A stretch of DNA of 64,000 bases, taken from PALSA-693 sp963702305 (GTDB taxonomy: Bacteria > Actinomycetota > Acidimicrobiia > Acidimicrobiales > Palsa-688). Shown one piece after another: positions 53,007-61,630 of the stretch. Both the position numbers and the translations under genes were made by a program. Under the pieces are notes generated by a model, which was not told the DNA's origin, ran no database searches, and saw only the letters and a list, made by a program, of their open reading frames with translations. The first letter of the stretch is position 1. Each line of letters opens with the position of its first letter. The stretch lies in the NCBI GenBank assembly GCA_963702305.1, contig CAVPBX010000010.1, positions 1 to 64,000 of the forward strand, read 5' to 3'.

Positions 53007-53795
53007 ATGGAATCTCGCCCGTTGTCCGATGGCCGCGACATCCCCGCACTGGCCCTGGGGGTGTGGCAGATCCGAAACGGGCGCGACTGCGTGAACGCCG
53101 TGCGATGGGCGCTCGACCTCGGCTACCGCCACATCGATACCGCCCAACTGTATGGCAACGAGGAGAGCGTCGGCCGGGCCGTGCGGGACAGCGGGGTGCC
53201 CCGAGAAGAGCTGTTCATCACCACCAAGTTCGCCCCGTCGCGTCGCGATCCGGCGGCAGAAGCCGAGGGCAGTTTGCGGCGACTGGGCCTCGACTACGTG
53301 GACTTGTATCTCGTCCATTGGCCCCAGGGCGGTGCCACCCGGGCCTGGCCGGGGATGGAGAAGGCCCGACAGCTCGGCTACACCCGCTCGATCGGGGTGT
53401 CCAACTACGGGGTGGGCGAGATGAACGAGGTCATGCGCAGCGCCGAGGTTCCTCCGGTCGTGAACCAGGTCCAGTTCAGCCCGTTCGAGTACCGGCGAGC
53501 CCTGCTCGAAACCGCCCTTAGCCACCACATGGTTGTGGAGGCCTACAGCCCTTTGGGGACCGGCCGCCATCTCGCAGACCGGCGGGTGGGCGAGGTCGCG
53601 TCTCGGGTCGGCCGTTCCCCTGCTCAGGTCCTGCTGCGCTGGTGCCTCCAACGCGACACCGTGGTCCTGCCCAAGTCGACGCACCGCGACCGCATCGACG
53701 AGAACGCCAGAATCTTCGACTTCGAGCTATCCGCCGACGACATGGCCGAGCTCGACAAGCTGGACGGCACGGGCGGAACGGGCCAGGCTGGCTAG
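53007..53795 (+). CDS. Aldo/keto reductase
   Basis: This NADPH-dependent oxidoreductase of 262 residues is of the small diketo-D-gluconate reductase subgroup. IPALALGVWQIRNG opens the barrel. The tetrad is seen as Asp and Tyr in YRHIDTAQLYGNEESVGRA, Lys in ITTKFAPS and His in LYLVHWP. SIGVSNYG, VVNQVQFSPFE, VEAYSPLGTG, VVLPKSTHRDRIDENARIFDF all match. The physiological substrate is unknown. The 53,796-54,007 region after it is empty. Confidence 0.92.
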   Translation: MESRPLSDGRDIPALALGVWQIRNGRDCVNAVRWALDLGYRHIDTAQLYGNEESVGRAVRDSGVPREELFITTKFAPSRRDPAAEAEGSLRRLGLDYVDLYLVHWPQGGATRAWPGMEKARQLGYTRSIGVSNYGVGEMNEVMRSAEVPPVVNQVQFSPFEYRRALLETALSHHMVVEAYSPLGTGRHLADRRVGEVASRVGRSPAQVLLRWCLQRDTVVLPKSTHRDRIDENARIFDFELSADDMAELDKLDGTGGTGQAG

Positions 53796-54007
53796 CCGCA
53801 GGTCCGATCCTCGAATCCCAGGTCCTCCAAGGTGCGGCGCACAGTTCGTGACAGACGGCCACGTGGACTTCATGGCCTTCGGTCACCTCGGTGGTCCTCG
53901 GCAGTCATCCCAATATCCCGTCGGCGGCGGCATCGCACCGCGAAACGCCGGGTAAGAGGGACGCGTCGCCGGGGGGCGACTCGACACTAGCACGTGATAT
54001 TCATGCG

Positions 54008-54286
54008 TCACTGGGACTCAGGATGATCGTCTGTCTGATCCAAGGTATGCGCATGTTTCTTGTGAACTGCCTGGGCACTCACGCCCGCCCAAGAGGCGAT
54101 CTTCGCCCAGCTGTGGCCAGCCTGACGCAGCCGTCTGACCTGATAGCTCTCGCAGAACCCGGCCATGGAACGCAGAGCACGGATTCCCCCGAAGGCGAGT
54201 TCGGGATCGTCGTCGAGGCCCAAGGAACCGGTGGGGTCACGCTGGGCGAGTTGAAGGAACACATCGTCGTCTGCGTCGGGCATCAA
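54008..54286 (-). CDS. Small helix-turn-helix protein
   Basis: This protein of 92 residues has a C-terminal helix-turn-helix in SYQVRRLRQAGHSWAKIASWAGVSAQAVHKKHAHTLD, typical of small AsnC/MarR-unrelated actinobacterial HTH proteins (RxLRxxGxSWxxIAxxLGVSxQAVHxKHA). The acidic N-terminal half (DADDDVFLQLAQ) may bind a partner. No partner gene is evident. The 54,287-54,504 stretch is empty. Confidence 0.7.
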   Translation of the reverse strand: MMPDADDDVFLQLAQRDPTGSLGLDDDPELAFGGIRALRSMAGFCESYQVRRLRQAGHSWAKIASWAGVSAQAVHKKHAHTLDQTDDHPESQ

Positions 54287-54504
54287 CGGACGGTCGTTGA
54301 TACCACCGTCCCCCGAGTTGAAGTGTGCAGCACCGTCGATTTAGGCCTGTGACCTGGGCCGATGCATGAAGGCATCCTGACACGAGAACGGCCGCGAAGG
54401 GCATGTGCCCGTCAACATCCGGAAGTCCTCCGACGTGGTGCACGCACCCTCGCCGAGCTGATCGACCGGCGGATGCTCGACCGCCGTTAGGTGGTGATAT
54501 CGCC

Positions 54505-55770
54505 TCACGAAGCGAGCTGCAGAAGAAGCGGGAGCGACACGAGACGACGGACCATCAGGTTCAAGTGATACCGCAGGGGTGGGGCCGAGGGATCGATCCC
54601 GAACGTCCGCGTGCGGGAGAGCAGCGTCTCGATGGCCACCTTCGCCTCGACCCGGGCCAGAGGCGCGCCGACGCAGAGGTGGATGCCCCACCCAAAACCC
54701 ACATGATGACGGGGATTGGGTCGATCGAGCCGAACTTCGTCGGGGTGGTCGTAGGCGGCTGGATCCCGGTTTGCCGCAGGCCACATGAGCACGAGGTGCG
54801 ACCCGGCCGGCACGGTTTTGCCTTCGAGTTCGACGTCGCGAGTGACGGTCCGGTAGTGACCCCGGAACGGCGGGTCGAACCGGCATGCCTCCTCCACGAA
54901 CACCGGGACCAGTGACGGATCAGCGCGAAGCTGGTCTTGGAGATCGGGCCGCTCGGCCAGGATTCGCACCGCCGTGCCGGTGAGACTGGTCGTTGATTCA
55001 CCACCGGCCGCGATGAGGACATTAAGGATGCTGATGGCCTCAAAGTCGTTGATCTCATTGTCGACAACGGCTTGGGCGAGGATCCCGATCATCGTGCCCG
55101 CGTAGGGCGAGACGTCTTCCTTCGCTCGAGCGTACGCTTCTACGACCGGAGCGAAATCGTTCATGGAGTTCTGCTCGATCTCCTTGATCCGCTCTTCGGA
55201 CACGAAGCCGCTGATCCGTTCGAGTGACTCGTATCCTTGCTTCTTCAGGTGGGGGGCAAGCGAATCGGGAAGTCCGAGGATGCGGGCCACCATCACCATG
55301 GGAAGCGGCTCGGCGACGAGGCTCATCCATTCGAAGCGGCCATCGGGGGGCACTTCCGACATGGCATTGTCCATCAAGGCTTGGAACTCCGGTTCCATCG
55401 CTCTCATAGTCGCGGTCGAAAGCTTCCGGCTCACGACCGTACGTTGGCGTCCGTGGGCTGGCGGATCGGCGCCGGCCAAGCCGCCGCCGCTTTCTTCGAC
55501 CGCAACCGCATATCCGGCTGCGGTCACCGGACGGAGGGCTGGTGTCGCCCAGTCGCCTTTGTGGAGGAAGTCGCCAGACATCGAGGAGAAGTCCTCAGTC
55601 CTTCTCACGACGTCATAGATCGTCTCGGCTCGGGTCACGAGGTAGGCGCCGCCAGAGCCGGCGATCTCATGCACTGGATCATTCTCACGCAGGTGCCGGT
55701 AGTACTCGTAGGGGTCTTGCATGACGGCCGGATCGAACAGCGGGTCAATGTCAGGTTCCTGCGCGGTCAT
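54505..55770 (-). CDS. Cytochrome P450
   Basis: This haem monooxygenase of 421 residues resembles the CYP124/125/142-like actinobacterial group. The I-helix has LIAAGGESTTSLTG, the K-helix ExxR is in VEEACRFDPP, and the haem loop is a perfect FGWGIHLCVGAPLARVE. WPAANRDPAAYDHPDEVRLDR is the usual meander. The ATG at 55770 has GGGGAGCCC before it. The TetR gene starts divergently upstream, so it probably controls this gene. No ferredoxin gene is present nearby. Confidence 0.93.
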   Translation of the reverse strand: MTAQEPDIDPLFDPAVMQDPYEYYRHLRENDPVHEIAGSGGAYLVTRAETIYDVVRRTEDFSSMSGDFLHKGDWATPALRPVTAAGYAVAVEESGGGLAGADPPAHGRQRTVVSRKLSTATMRAMEPEFQALMDNAMSEVPPDGRFEWMSLVAEPLPMVMVARILGLPDSLAPHLKKQGYESLERISGFVSEERIKEIEQNSMNDFAPVVEAYARAKEDVSPYAGTMIGILAQAVVDNEINDFEAISILNVLIAAGGESTTSLTGTAVRILAERPDLQDQLRADPSLVPVFVEEACRFDPPFRGHYRTVTRDVELEGKTVPAGSHLVLMWPAANRDPAAYDHPDEVRLDRPNPRHHVGFGWGIHLCVGAPLARVEAKVAIETLLSRTRTFGIDPSAPPLRYHLNLMVRRLVSLPLLLQLAS

Positions 55771-55801
55771 GGGCTCCCCTTTGGTGTCTGCGACTGCTTT
55801 C

Positions 55802-55903
55802 TCATGAGCGGACCTTGAGGATCGCCCCATGCGGCGTCTTACGTATGTTGTCCACGTCGACCTTGCCGGGTTCGACATAGACCACCGCCTGGTTGCCTGC
55901 CAT
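55802..55903 (-). pseudogene. Scrap of a glutathione-independent formaldehyde dehydrogenase gene
   Basis: A 33-codon frame from an ATG with a strong AGGAGG reads AGNQAVVYVEPGKVDVDNIRKTPHGAILKVRS and stops. The first half matches the start of FdhA-type zinc alcohol dehydrogenases (xGNRxVxYxxPGKVxVxDI), and PHGAILKV matches a piece further on, implying an internal deletion and early stop. It lies 32 bases before the P450 gene and could act as a leader cistron. The match is short, so the call is cautious. Confidence 0.5.
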
Positions 55904-56188
55904 GGTGGATCCTCCTGTTCATCTCCAAATATCGGCTTCTCGAGCGCATGGTCGAGAGGCCGGGGGTCGCGTCGTTTGGAAGAATATAAGCCGGCGCTGT
56001 TTTCCTTTGAGGTGGGGTCGCAAATCAGCCGACAACAACGAGGCGAGCCACGCCGTGGGCGAAGAAAACGTCGCCCCATGGCGACGGACCCGCGAGCGAA
56101 TACCGCACCAGTAAGACCACCCCCTTGGAGCCACAACTACTCTTCTAGTCGTGAACTATAGTCGAGTTGTGATCCGGCGTCCAGTCTA

Positions 56189-56866
56189 ATGGACGCCGGT
56201 TCTGCATCCGAGGGTTTCGGGGTTCCCGAGGCGCTACCAGACGCCCGTGCTCGCAGACGAGCTGCGCGTCGGGACGAGAACCGGACCGGGATTCTCGACG
56301 CGGCTGAGCGAGTGTTCGGCAAGTCCGGGATACGAGACGGCTCCCTGCGCCAGATTGCTCACCTCTCCGGGTTCTCCACTGCGGCCATCTATACGTTCTT
56401 CGACAACAAGCAGCACTTATTGGCCGAGACGGTCGCCCGACGGGGCGTCGAGCTGAACGGCAAGTTGCGAACCGTGGCCGAAAGCGACCTACCCCCACTG
56501 GAAAAGCTCCACCGCATTGTTGACGTCACGGAGGCATTCTTCGAGGCACACCCCGACTTCCGGCTGATGCTCCGTCACATTGCCGGCGGCGCGATCGTCG
56601 GGCCGGTTCTCGCCGAGCATGCGGGCGACGGAGGCCGTCGTTTCGTGGAGGCCATGACGCTTCTCGCTGACATCGTCGCGGACGGGCAGAAGGCGGCCCA
56701 GGTTCGCGACGGCGATGCCTACGCCATTGCGCACTTTTACGCCGTGCTCGTCAACGAGCACGTCTACCTGGCTACCGGCGGTGAATCCACGATCGGGGCG
56801 CTCACCTCCGCACAGTTTCACGAGCTCATCGACGGAACGCTCCGCAATCCGACTCGGTCACCGTGA
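56189..56866 (+). CDS. TetR-family transcriptional regulator
   Basis: This protein of 225 residues has the TetR DNA-binding domain in RTGILDAAERVFGKSGIRDGSLRQIAHLSGFSTAAIYTFFDNKQHLLAETVARRG. A helical ligand-binding domain follows. It is divergent from the P450 gene. Two near-repeats TAGTCGTG and TAGTCGAG (56,147-56,168) lie in front of it and could be its operator, though this is weak. It likely represses the P450 and itself until a lipid or steroid-like ligand binds. Confidence 0.88.
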   Translation: MDAGSASEGFGVPEALPDARARRRAARRDENRTGILDAAERVFGKSGIRDGSLRQIAHLSGFSTAAIYTFFDNKQHLLAETVARRGVELNGKLRTVAESDLPPLEKLHRIVDVTEAFFEAHPDFRLMLRHIAGGAIVGPVLAEHAGDGGRRFVEAMTLLADIVADGQKAAQVRDGDAYAIAHFYAVLVNEHVYLATGGESTIGALTSAQFHELIDGTLRNPTRSP

Positions 56867-56903
56867 GGCGCAAGCCTGATCCCGTCTTGGCAAGCTAGGG
56901 GGG

Positions 56904-57425
56904 ATGGACCGCTGCCCCGCATGCGGGTTCGTGTATGACACCGTGCCGGTGGCGGACATCGCCGGGGTCCTGCGGTCGCTCGGCCCCCGGTACCGAGACG
57001 TGCTGGGCCGCGCCGATGACGCCGCGGCCCGCGTCCGGCCCGCGCCGGACGTGTGGTCGGCGCTGGAGTACGGCTGCCACGTGCGGGATGTCCTGCTGGT
57101 GCAACGGGACCGGGCCCTGCTGGCCCTGATCGAGGATCGCCCCAACTTCGCCCGCATGTATCGGGAGGAGCGGGTCGCGTTGGCCCGCTACCACGCCGAT
57201 CCGCCGGCGGTGGTGGCCGATCAGGTGAGCATGGCCGCCGACCTGTGCGCCCTGGTGTTCACTCGGCTCACTCCTGACCAGCTGGCCCGACCGCTCGTCT
57301 ACAACTACCCCGCGCCCATGGAACGGGACGTCGCCTGGCTGGGCCGCCACACGGTCCACGAGGGAGAGCACCATCTGGGCGACGTGCGCACCGTCCTCGA
57401 TCGGGTCGGCGTCACCGGCGGATGA
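56904..57425 (+). CDS. DinB-like protein with N-terminal CPxCG zinc motif
   Basis: This protein of 173 residues opens DRCPACGFVYD, a two-cysteine zinc-ribbon-like start. A DinB/mycothiol-dependent S-transferase-like four-helix fold follows: VWSALEYGCHVRDVLLVQRDRALLAL, VFTRLTPDQLARPLVYNYPAPMERDVAWLGRHTVHEGEHHLGDVRTVL. The three metal-binding histidines are present (CHVRD and HEGEHH). It could be a mycothiol-dependent enzyme or a damage-inducible protein. Confidence 0.82.
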   Translation: MDRCPACGFVYDTVPVADIAGVLRSLGPRYRDVLGRADDAAARVRPAPDVWSALEYGCHVRDVLLVQRDRALLALIEDRPNFARMYREERVALARYHADPPAVVADQVSMAADLCALVFTRLTPDQLARPLVYNYPAPMERDVAWLGRHTVHEGEHHLGDVRTVLDRVGVTGG

Positions 57426-57465
57426 CCGCGACCCGGGGTTACCGGTCGACTATCTTGTCCGAGAA

Positions 57466-58554
57466 GTGCTCGGCCAGCCCCGTAATTATTTGTTTCGCTG
57501 GCCGTTAGCGGTCGTGATGTTGGCGGTCGCGGGCGTCCTCGCCAGTTGCGGCGGCCACCATCCGCAGGCCGCCCCGGCCGGGACCAGCGCCCTCACCGCG
57601 CCGAGCTCGACGAAGGCCGCGGCCAAGAAGTCAAAAGCTCCGCCGCCGACCTGCCCGCTCACCGGTCTGCCCGCGCCGGGCGGGATCGTCCCCCAGCGCC
57701 CGGCGCTGGCCGTGAAGATCGAGAACCTGCCGATCGCCCGACCGCAATACGGGTTCCCCGCGGCCGACGTGGTGTACGAAGAACCGGTCGAGGGGGGCAT
57801 CACCCGCTTCATCGCCATCTACCAGTGCCACGACGCGGCGCGCATCGAGCCGGTCCGATCGGGTCGCTTCATCGACGTCGACATCGTCCGCCAGTACGGG
57901 GCGCATCCGCTGTTCGGGTACGCGGGAGCGATCCAACCGGTGGTCAGTGCCGTCGACGCCTCGCCGCTCATCGACATCAGTGTCTTCCGGGCTCCGCCGC
58001 CGACGTACTTTCGCGATTCGGCCCGATACGCGCCGCACAACCTGGTGAGCTCCACCGCCGCCCTCTACGCGGCCGGGGCCGCCCAGCACGCGCCGTCCAC
58101 CCCGCCCCCGCCGGTCTTCAAGTACGGACCGCTCTCGGCCGCAGCCACGCCCGCCGCCAGCTTGCAGATCGCCTACACCGCCTCGGATCAGACGTGGACC
58201 TGGTCGCCCAGCCTGGGAGTTTGGGAGCGCGCCTACGTGGGCAGCGGGCCGGCCGCCTTCGCGGAGGGCGGCCAGATCGCCACCTCGAACCTGGTCGTCA
58301 TGAAGGTGGTCATGTACCCCAGCGCCTATGTGGAGGACATCACCGGAGCGCACGAGAACCTGCTCACGCTGACCGGATCAGGGCCGGTGCAGGTGTTCCG
58401 CGGGGGGAAGATGATCAGCGGAACCTGGCAGCGGTCCACGCTGGCCCACAAGACGGAGTTGCTCGACGCCGCCAAGCATCCTATTCTCCTCGCCCCGGGC
58501 CAGACCTGGGTGGAGTTGGTACCCACGACGATTGGCGTGACGGTCACCCCGTAA
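57466..58554 (+). CDS. DUF3048 (YerB-like) lipoprotein
   Basis: This protein of 362 residues has a lipobox GVLASC after the membrane signal, then a Lys/Ala/Pro linker. The DUF3048 domain follows: PLTGLPAPGGIVPQRPALAVKIENLPIARPQYGFPAADVVYEEPVEGGITRFIAIYQ, RSGRFIDVDIVRQYGAHPLFGYAGA and the C-terminal GKMISGTWQRSTLAHKTELLDA, GQTWVELVP. It should be anchored outside the membrane. The GTG at 57466 gives a normal signal. It may share a transcript with the next gene 48 bases away. Confidence 0.88.
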   Translation: MLGQPRNYLFRWPLAVVMLAVAGVLASCGGHHPQAAPAGTSALTAPSSTKAAAKKSKAPPPTCPLTGLPAPGGIVPQRPALAVKIENLPIARPQYGFPAADVVYEEPVEGGITRFIAIYQCHDAARIEPVRSGRFIDVDIVRQYGAHPLFGYAGAIQPVVSAVDASPLIDISVFRAPPPTYFRDSARYAPHNLVSSTAALYAAGAAQHAPSTPPPPVFKYGPLSAAATPAASLQIAYTASDQTWTWSPSLGVWERAYVGSGPAAFAEGGQIATSNLVVMKVVMYPSAYVEDITGAHENLLTLTGSGPVQVFRGGKMISGTWQRSTLAHKTELLDAAKHPILLAPGQTWVELVPTTIGVTVTP

Positions 58555-58602
58555 GAGTCGGGGCGGCGGGGGAGGGGCAGTGGTGACCACGAGCGACGCC
58601 CG

Positions 58603-60312
58603 GTGAGCTTCCCCCCCGATTCGGGGTCCGCGCCCGGCTCCACTCGCCCGCGTCGTCGGCTGAGCCGGCTACAGCGCCGGCGACGGACCATCATGGGGCT
58701 GCTTGGGTTCGGCGCGGCGGCGGCCTTGGCGGTGGTCGTCCTATTGCCGGGGACCAGCGCCGACCCGATCAGCCGGGCGGTCCGCCCCCCAGCCCGGGCC
58801 CCGGTTGCCCCGCCCAAAGGCGTCGGGGCGGGTGCGCCGGTCGTGGCGGTGGCGTCGACCCACCCCACGCCCACCGGGGTGGCTGCTTCGTGGGTGGCAG
58901 CCGAGAATCTGCAGCCGGGCACCGGCGACTGGCGGATCACCGGATCGCAGACGTCCGACGGGATCATGGGCTACGCCGACCAGTTGCAGGCCCAGGTGGG
59001 CCAGGCCGTCAGCTTGTACGTCTCCACCTCGGCGGTCAGCTTCCACGTCGAGGCCTACCGCATGGGCTACTACCAGGGGGCCGGCGGGCGGCTGGTCTGG
59101 CGCTCGGCACCCGTCGCGGGCCGGGTGCAGCCGTCCTGTCCGGTCGCGCCCGCCACCAACATGGTCAGCTGCTCGTGGTCGTCGTCGCTCACCTTTCCCA
59201 TCACCGCCAGCTGGGTGCAGGGCCAGTATCTGCTCAAGCTGGTCGGCAGCGGCGGCCAGCAGAGCTACGTGCCGCTCACCGTATGGGATCCGTCGAGCAC
59301 CGCCACCTACGTGATCATGGCCGGGGTGCTCACCGACCAGGCCTTCAACCCCTTCGGCGGCTACGACCTCTACCAGGCGGCCACCCCGTGCGCCCCCAAC
59401 CAGTACCCCTGCTCCAGCCGGGCTCGGGTGGTGTCGTTTGACCGGCCCTACGCCACCGGGGCCGGCGCCGCCTCGTACCTGCAGCTGATCTACCCGCTCA
59501 CCCGCTTCGCCGAGCAGCAGGGCCTCGATGTCACCTACTGGACCGACATCACCCTGGCCACCCATGGGGACCTGCTCCGCCTCCACAAGGTGCTCATCTC
59601 CCCCGGACACGACGAGGAATGGTCGCGGCAGATGCGCGAGGCCGCGGTCGCCGCGGCCGACCGCGGGGTCAATCTGATCTTCTTCGGGGCCAGCCCGGTG
59701 CTGCGCAAGGTCCGCCTGCAGCCGTCCGCCCTGGGCCCGGACCGGGAGATGGTCAACTACCGCGACCCCCAGGCCGACCCTCTCTACGGCGTCGACAACG
59801 CCGACGTGAGTCAGAACTGGTGGGCGCAGGCGCCCGCCAGTCAGCCGGAGCGGAGCCTCGTCGGCGCCGACTACATCGGCTACCCCAGCGGGGGCACCTT
59901 CCCCATGGTCGTCTCGGAACCGTCCTCGTGGCTGTTCGCCGGCACCGGCCTCGGCGCCGGCGCGTCCATCGCGGGGGCGCTCTCGGGCGACTTTCAGGCC
60001 TACGACCCCACCCAGTCCGGCAACCCGCCCGGTGTCGAGATCCTCGCCCACTCCCACGTCACCGTCGTCGGGCATCCCGACCGCCAGTACGCCGACACCA
60101 GCTACTACACCATGCCCTCCAGCCACGCCGGGGTCTTCTCCAGCGGCAGCGTCGGGTGGATCCCGTCGCTCCAGGACTGCGCCCGGACCGATGGCGGCTG
60201 TCCCGCCCCGTTGATGCGGATCCTCACCGGCAACCTGCTCCGGGTCTTCGGAGCCGGTGCGGTCGGCGTCACCTATCCCTCGGTGGCCAACGGGTCGCGC
60301 TTCTACGGGTAG
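58603..60312 (+). CDS. N,N-dimethylformamidase beta-subunit-like secreted protein
   Basis: This protein of 569 residues has a signal anchor (RRRTIMGLLGFGAAAALAVVVLLPG) and a Pro/Ala-rich linker. A beta domain follows, with TGYADQLQAQVGQAVSLYVSTSAVSFHVEAYRMGYYQGAGGRLVW. The N,N-dimethylformamidase-like alpha/beta domain follows, with VTYWTDITLATHGDLLRLHKVLISPGHDEEWSRQMREAAVAAADRGVNLIFFGAS. This family occurs in many actinobacteria as exported proteins of unknown substrate. A true amidase role is not shown. Confidence 0.8.
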   Translation: MSFPPDSGSAPGSTRPRRRLSRLQRRRRTIMGLLGFGAAAALAVVVLLPGTSADPISRAVRPPARAPVAPPKGVGAGAPVVAVASTHPTPTGVAASWVAAENLQPGTGDWRITGSQTSDGIMGYADQLQAQVGQAVSLYVSTSAVSFHVEAYRMGYYQGAGGRLVWRSAPVAGRVQPSCPVAPATNMVSCSWSSSLTFPITASWVQGQYLLKLVGSGGQQSYVPLTVWDPSSTATYVIMAGVLTDQAFNPFGGYDLYQAATPCAPNQYPCSSRARVVSFDRPYATGAGAASYLQLIYPLTRFAEQQGLDVTYWTDITLATHGDLLRLHKVLISPGHDEEWSRQMREAAVAAADRGVNLIFFGASPVLRKVRLQPSALGPDREMVNYRDPQADPLYGVDNADVSQNWWAQAPASQPERSLVGADYIGYPSGGTFPMVVSEPSSWLFAGTGLGAGASIAGALSGDFQAYDPTQSGNPPGVEILAHSHVTVVGHPDRQYADTSYYTMPSSHAGVFSSGSVGWIPSLQDCARTDGGCPAPLMRILTGNLLRVFGAGAVGVTYPSVANGSRFYG

Positions 60313-60354
60313 GCGTCGCTCGGTCGGATTGAATACCAGCGCCGCTGGCCGGAG

Positions 60355-60368
60355 GTATGCTGGCATAC
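60355..60368. promoter_or_regulatory. Operator abutting the third vapB start
   Basis: GTATGC-TG-GCATAC is a perfect inverted repeat ending one base before the antitoxin ATG at 60369. A repressor bound here would also cover the start codon. Confidence 0.7.
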
Positions 60369-60593
60369 ATGAAGCGGACCACAGTGAAGCTTCCGGACGA
60401 CCTCGATGCTCGCCTGCGCCACGAAGCCGAACGCCGAGGCTCGACCGTGTCCGAACTCACTCGAGAAGCCATCGAGGCCCACCTCGGCGGCGGGCCTGAT
60501 CGACGGAAGTTGATCGCCTCCGCAGCCGGTAGGAGTGGTTGTCACGACGTCTCGGTCCGCATCGAGGAGATCCTCCGCGACGAGGTCACCTAA
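60369..60593 (+). CDS. vapB: Ribbon-helix-helix antitoxin (VapB)
   Basis: MKRTTVKLPDDLDARLRHEAERRGSTVSELTREAIEAHL is a complete RHH fold, followed by a C-terminal DVSVRIEEILRDEV. Length is 74 residues. The ATG at 60369 is preferred to one four codons upstream, because a perfect palindrome ends at it. The toxin frame begins inside or just after its end. Confidence 0.87.
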   Translation: MKRTTVKLPDDLDARLRHEAERRGSTVSELTREAIEAHLGGGPDRRKLIASAAGRSGCHDVSVRIEEILRDEVT

Positions 60594-61006
60594 TCGCTCT
60601 CCTCGTAGACGCCGGCCCGCTGTACGCCTACGTGGACGCAGACGACGACCACCACGCCGAGTGCCTCGAACTGCTCGAGTCCCATCCTGGTCCGCTGCTG
60701 GTACCGATCCTGGTAGTGACCGAGGTTGTCTACCTCCTGGGCACTCGACTCGGGCCGGAAGCGGAAGTCCGATTCCTGGGGGACTTCGCAGCCGGCAACT
60801 TGATCCCGGAACACGTCGCGGCCCAGGACTGGCTCCGCATCGCCGAACTTGTCCAGATCTATCGCGATCTGCCGCTGGGAACGGTCGATGGCTCGGTGAT
60901 CGCCGCCGCAGAACGCTTGGCGCTGACTGACGTCGCGACTCTCGATCGACGCCACTTCACCGTCGTGCGCCCCGGCCACGCCGCCGCTCTGACCCTCCTT
61001 CCCTAA
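60539..61006 (+). CDS. vapC: PIN-domain ribonuclease toxin (VapC), start uncertain
   Basis: LIALLVDAGPLYAYVDADDDHHAECLELLESH opens the PIN fold with the first acidic residue. VTEVVYLLG, LGTVDGSVIAAAERL and VATLDRRHF give the other acidic positions. The domain begins right at the antitoxin stop, but the in-frame codon there is CTA, not a start. The nearest usual start is a TTG at 60539, which adds about 18 residues inside the antitoxin gene. A read error at the overlap is likely. Confidence 0.8.
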   Translation: MSRRLGPHRGDPPRRGHLIALLVDAGPLYAYVDADDDHHAECLELLESHPGPLLVPILVVTEVVYLLGTRLGPEAEVRFLGDFAAGNLIPEHVAAQDWLRIAELVQIYRDLPLGTVDGSVIAAAERLALTDVATLDRRHFTVVRPGHAAALTLLP

Positions 61007-61076
61007 ATCCGACAACCGCGACAGAACATTCCATCAAGCGCCGGCTCCCTGCTGGTCACATGAGCGAGATGATCGG

Positions 61077-61394
61077 CTACAGCAGGCCGAGAACGGTGAC
61101 GAGTGCTTCGTCGATGCCCCAGATCTCCTCGGTGGTCAGGTGGCCGGCCAGTGCGCCCAGCCGTCGGGCGTCCACGGCACCGATCTGCTCGACGAGAACT
61201 CGTGCGGTCTCGCCGAGTATTTCGGCCTTGGGCCGAAACGACGCCGCTCGGGCGCTCCGAGAGGTGGGGGCGACCATGACGACGGACCTGGGAAGGAACT
61301 CGTCGGCTTGCACCACGACTGCGTACCGATCGCCATGTTGCTCGTGGCCGACGCCCTTTGGGAGCCGGAACCGGTAGACGTCACCTCGGAGCAC
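61077..61394 (-). CDS. mazF: MazF-like mRNA interferase toxin
   Basis: LRGDVYRFRLPKGVGHEQHGDRYAVVVQADEFLPRSVVMVAPTSRSARAASFRPKAEILGETARVLVEQIGAVDARRLGALAGHLTTEEIWGIDEALVTVLGL is a full MazF/PemK fold. Its QHGDRYAVVV is the active-site strand. It has 105 residues. The GTG start lies 14 bases inside the antitoxin end. It is on the opposite strand from the VapBC pair that ends 70 bases away. Confidence 0.88.
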   Translation of the reverse strand: MLRGDVYRFRLPKGVGHEQHGDRYAVVVQADEFLPRSVVMVAPTSRSARAASFRPKAEILGETARVLVEQIGAVDARRLGALAGHLTTEEIWGIDEALVTVLGLL

Positions 61395-61620
61395 GAAGTG
61401 ATTCCATCAGCTCCGCGACCGCCAGCATCTCGTCACGGTCGGCATCGTCGGCCTCCAGGGCCGCCACCTCGGCGGCGAGTTCTTTACTTCTGCGACGATG
61501 CCGCGCCTCGCCGAGGAGGGCGGTGCGGATCGCTTCGGACTGGCTCAAACCCGTTGCCTCGAGGGTGCGCAAGGCCTTGTCCGCCTCGTCATCGAGACGG
61601 ACCGAGATCGCTCTTCCCAC
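61381..61620 (-). CDS. RHH antitoxin of the second MazEF-like pair
   Basis: GRAISVRLDDEADKALRTLEATGLSQSEAIRTALLGEARHRRRS is a ribbon-helix-helix, and ELAAEVAALEADDADRDEMLAVAELMESLRAPR is the acidic toxin-binding tail. It has 79 residues. The GTG at 61620 lies ten bases from the repeat at 61,631-61,648. The frame overlaps the toxin start. Confidence 0.87.
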   Translation of the reverse strand: MGRAISVRLDDEADKALRTLEATGLSQSEAIRTALLGEARHRRRSKELAAEVAALEADDADRDEMLAVAELMESLRAPR

Positions 61621-61630
61621 ATCCCGACCG

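Noticed and set aside
52666..53049. 127-codon minus-strand frame in the divergent region before the aldo/keto reductase
   Set aside because: It overlaps the reductase start antisense and has no domain or ribosome binding site.
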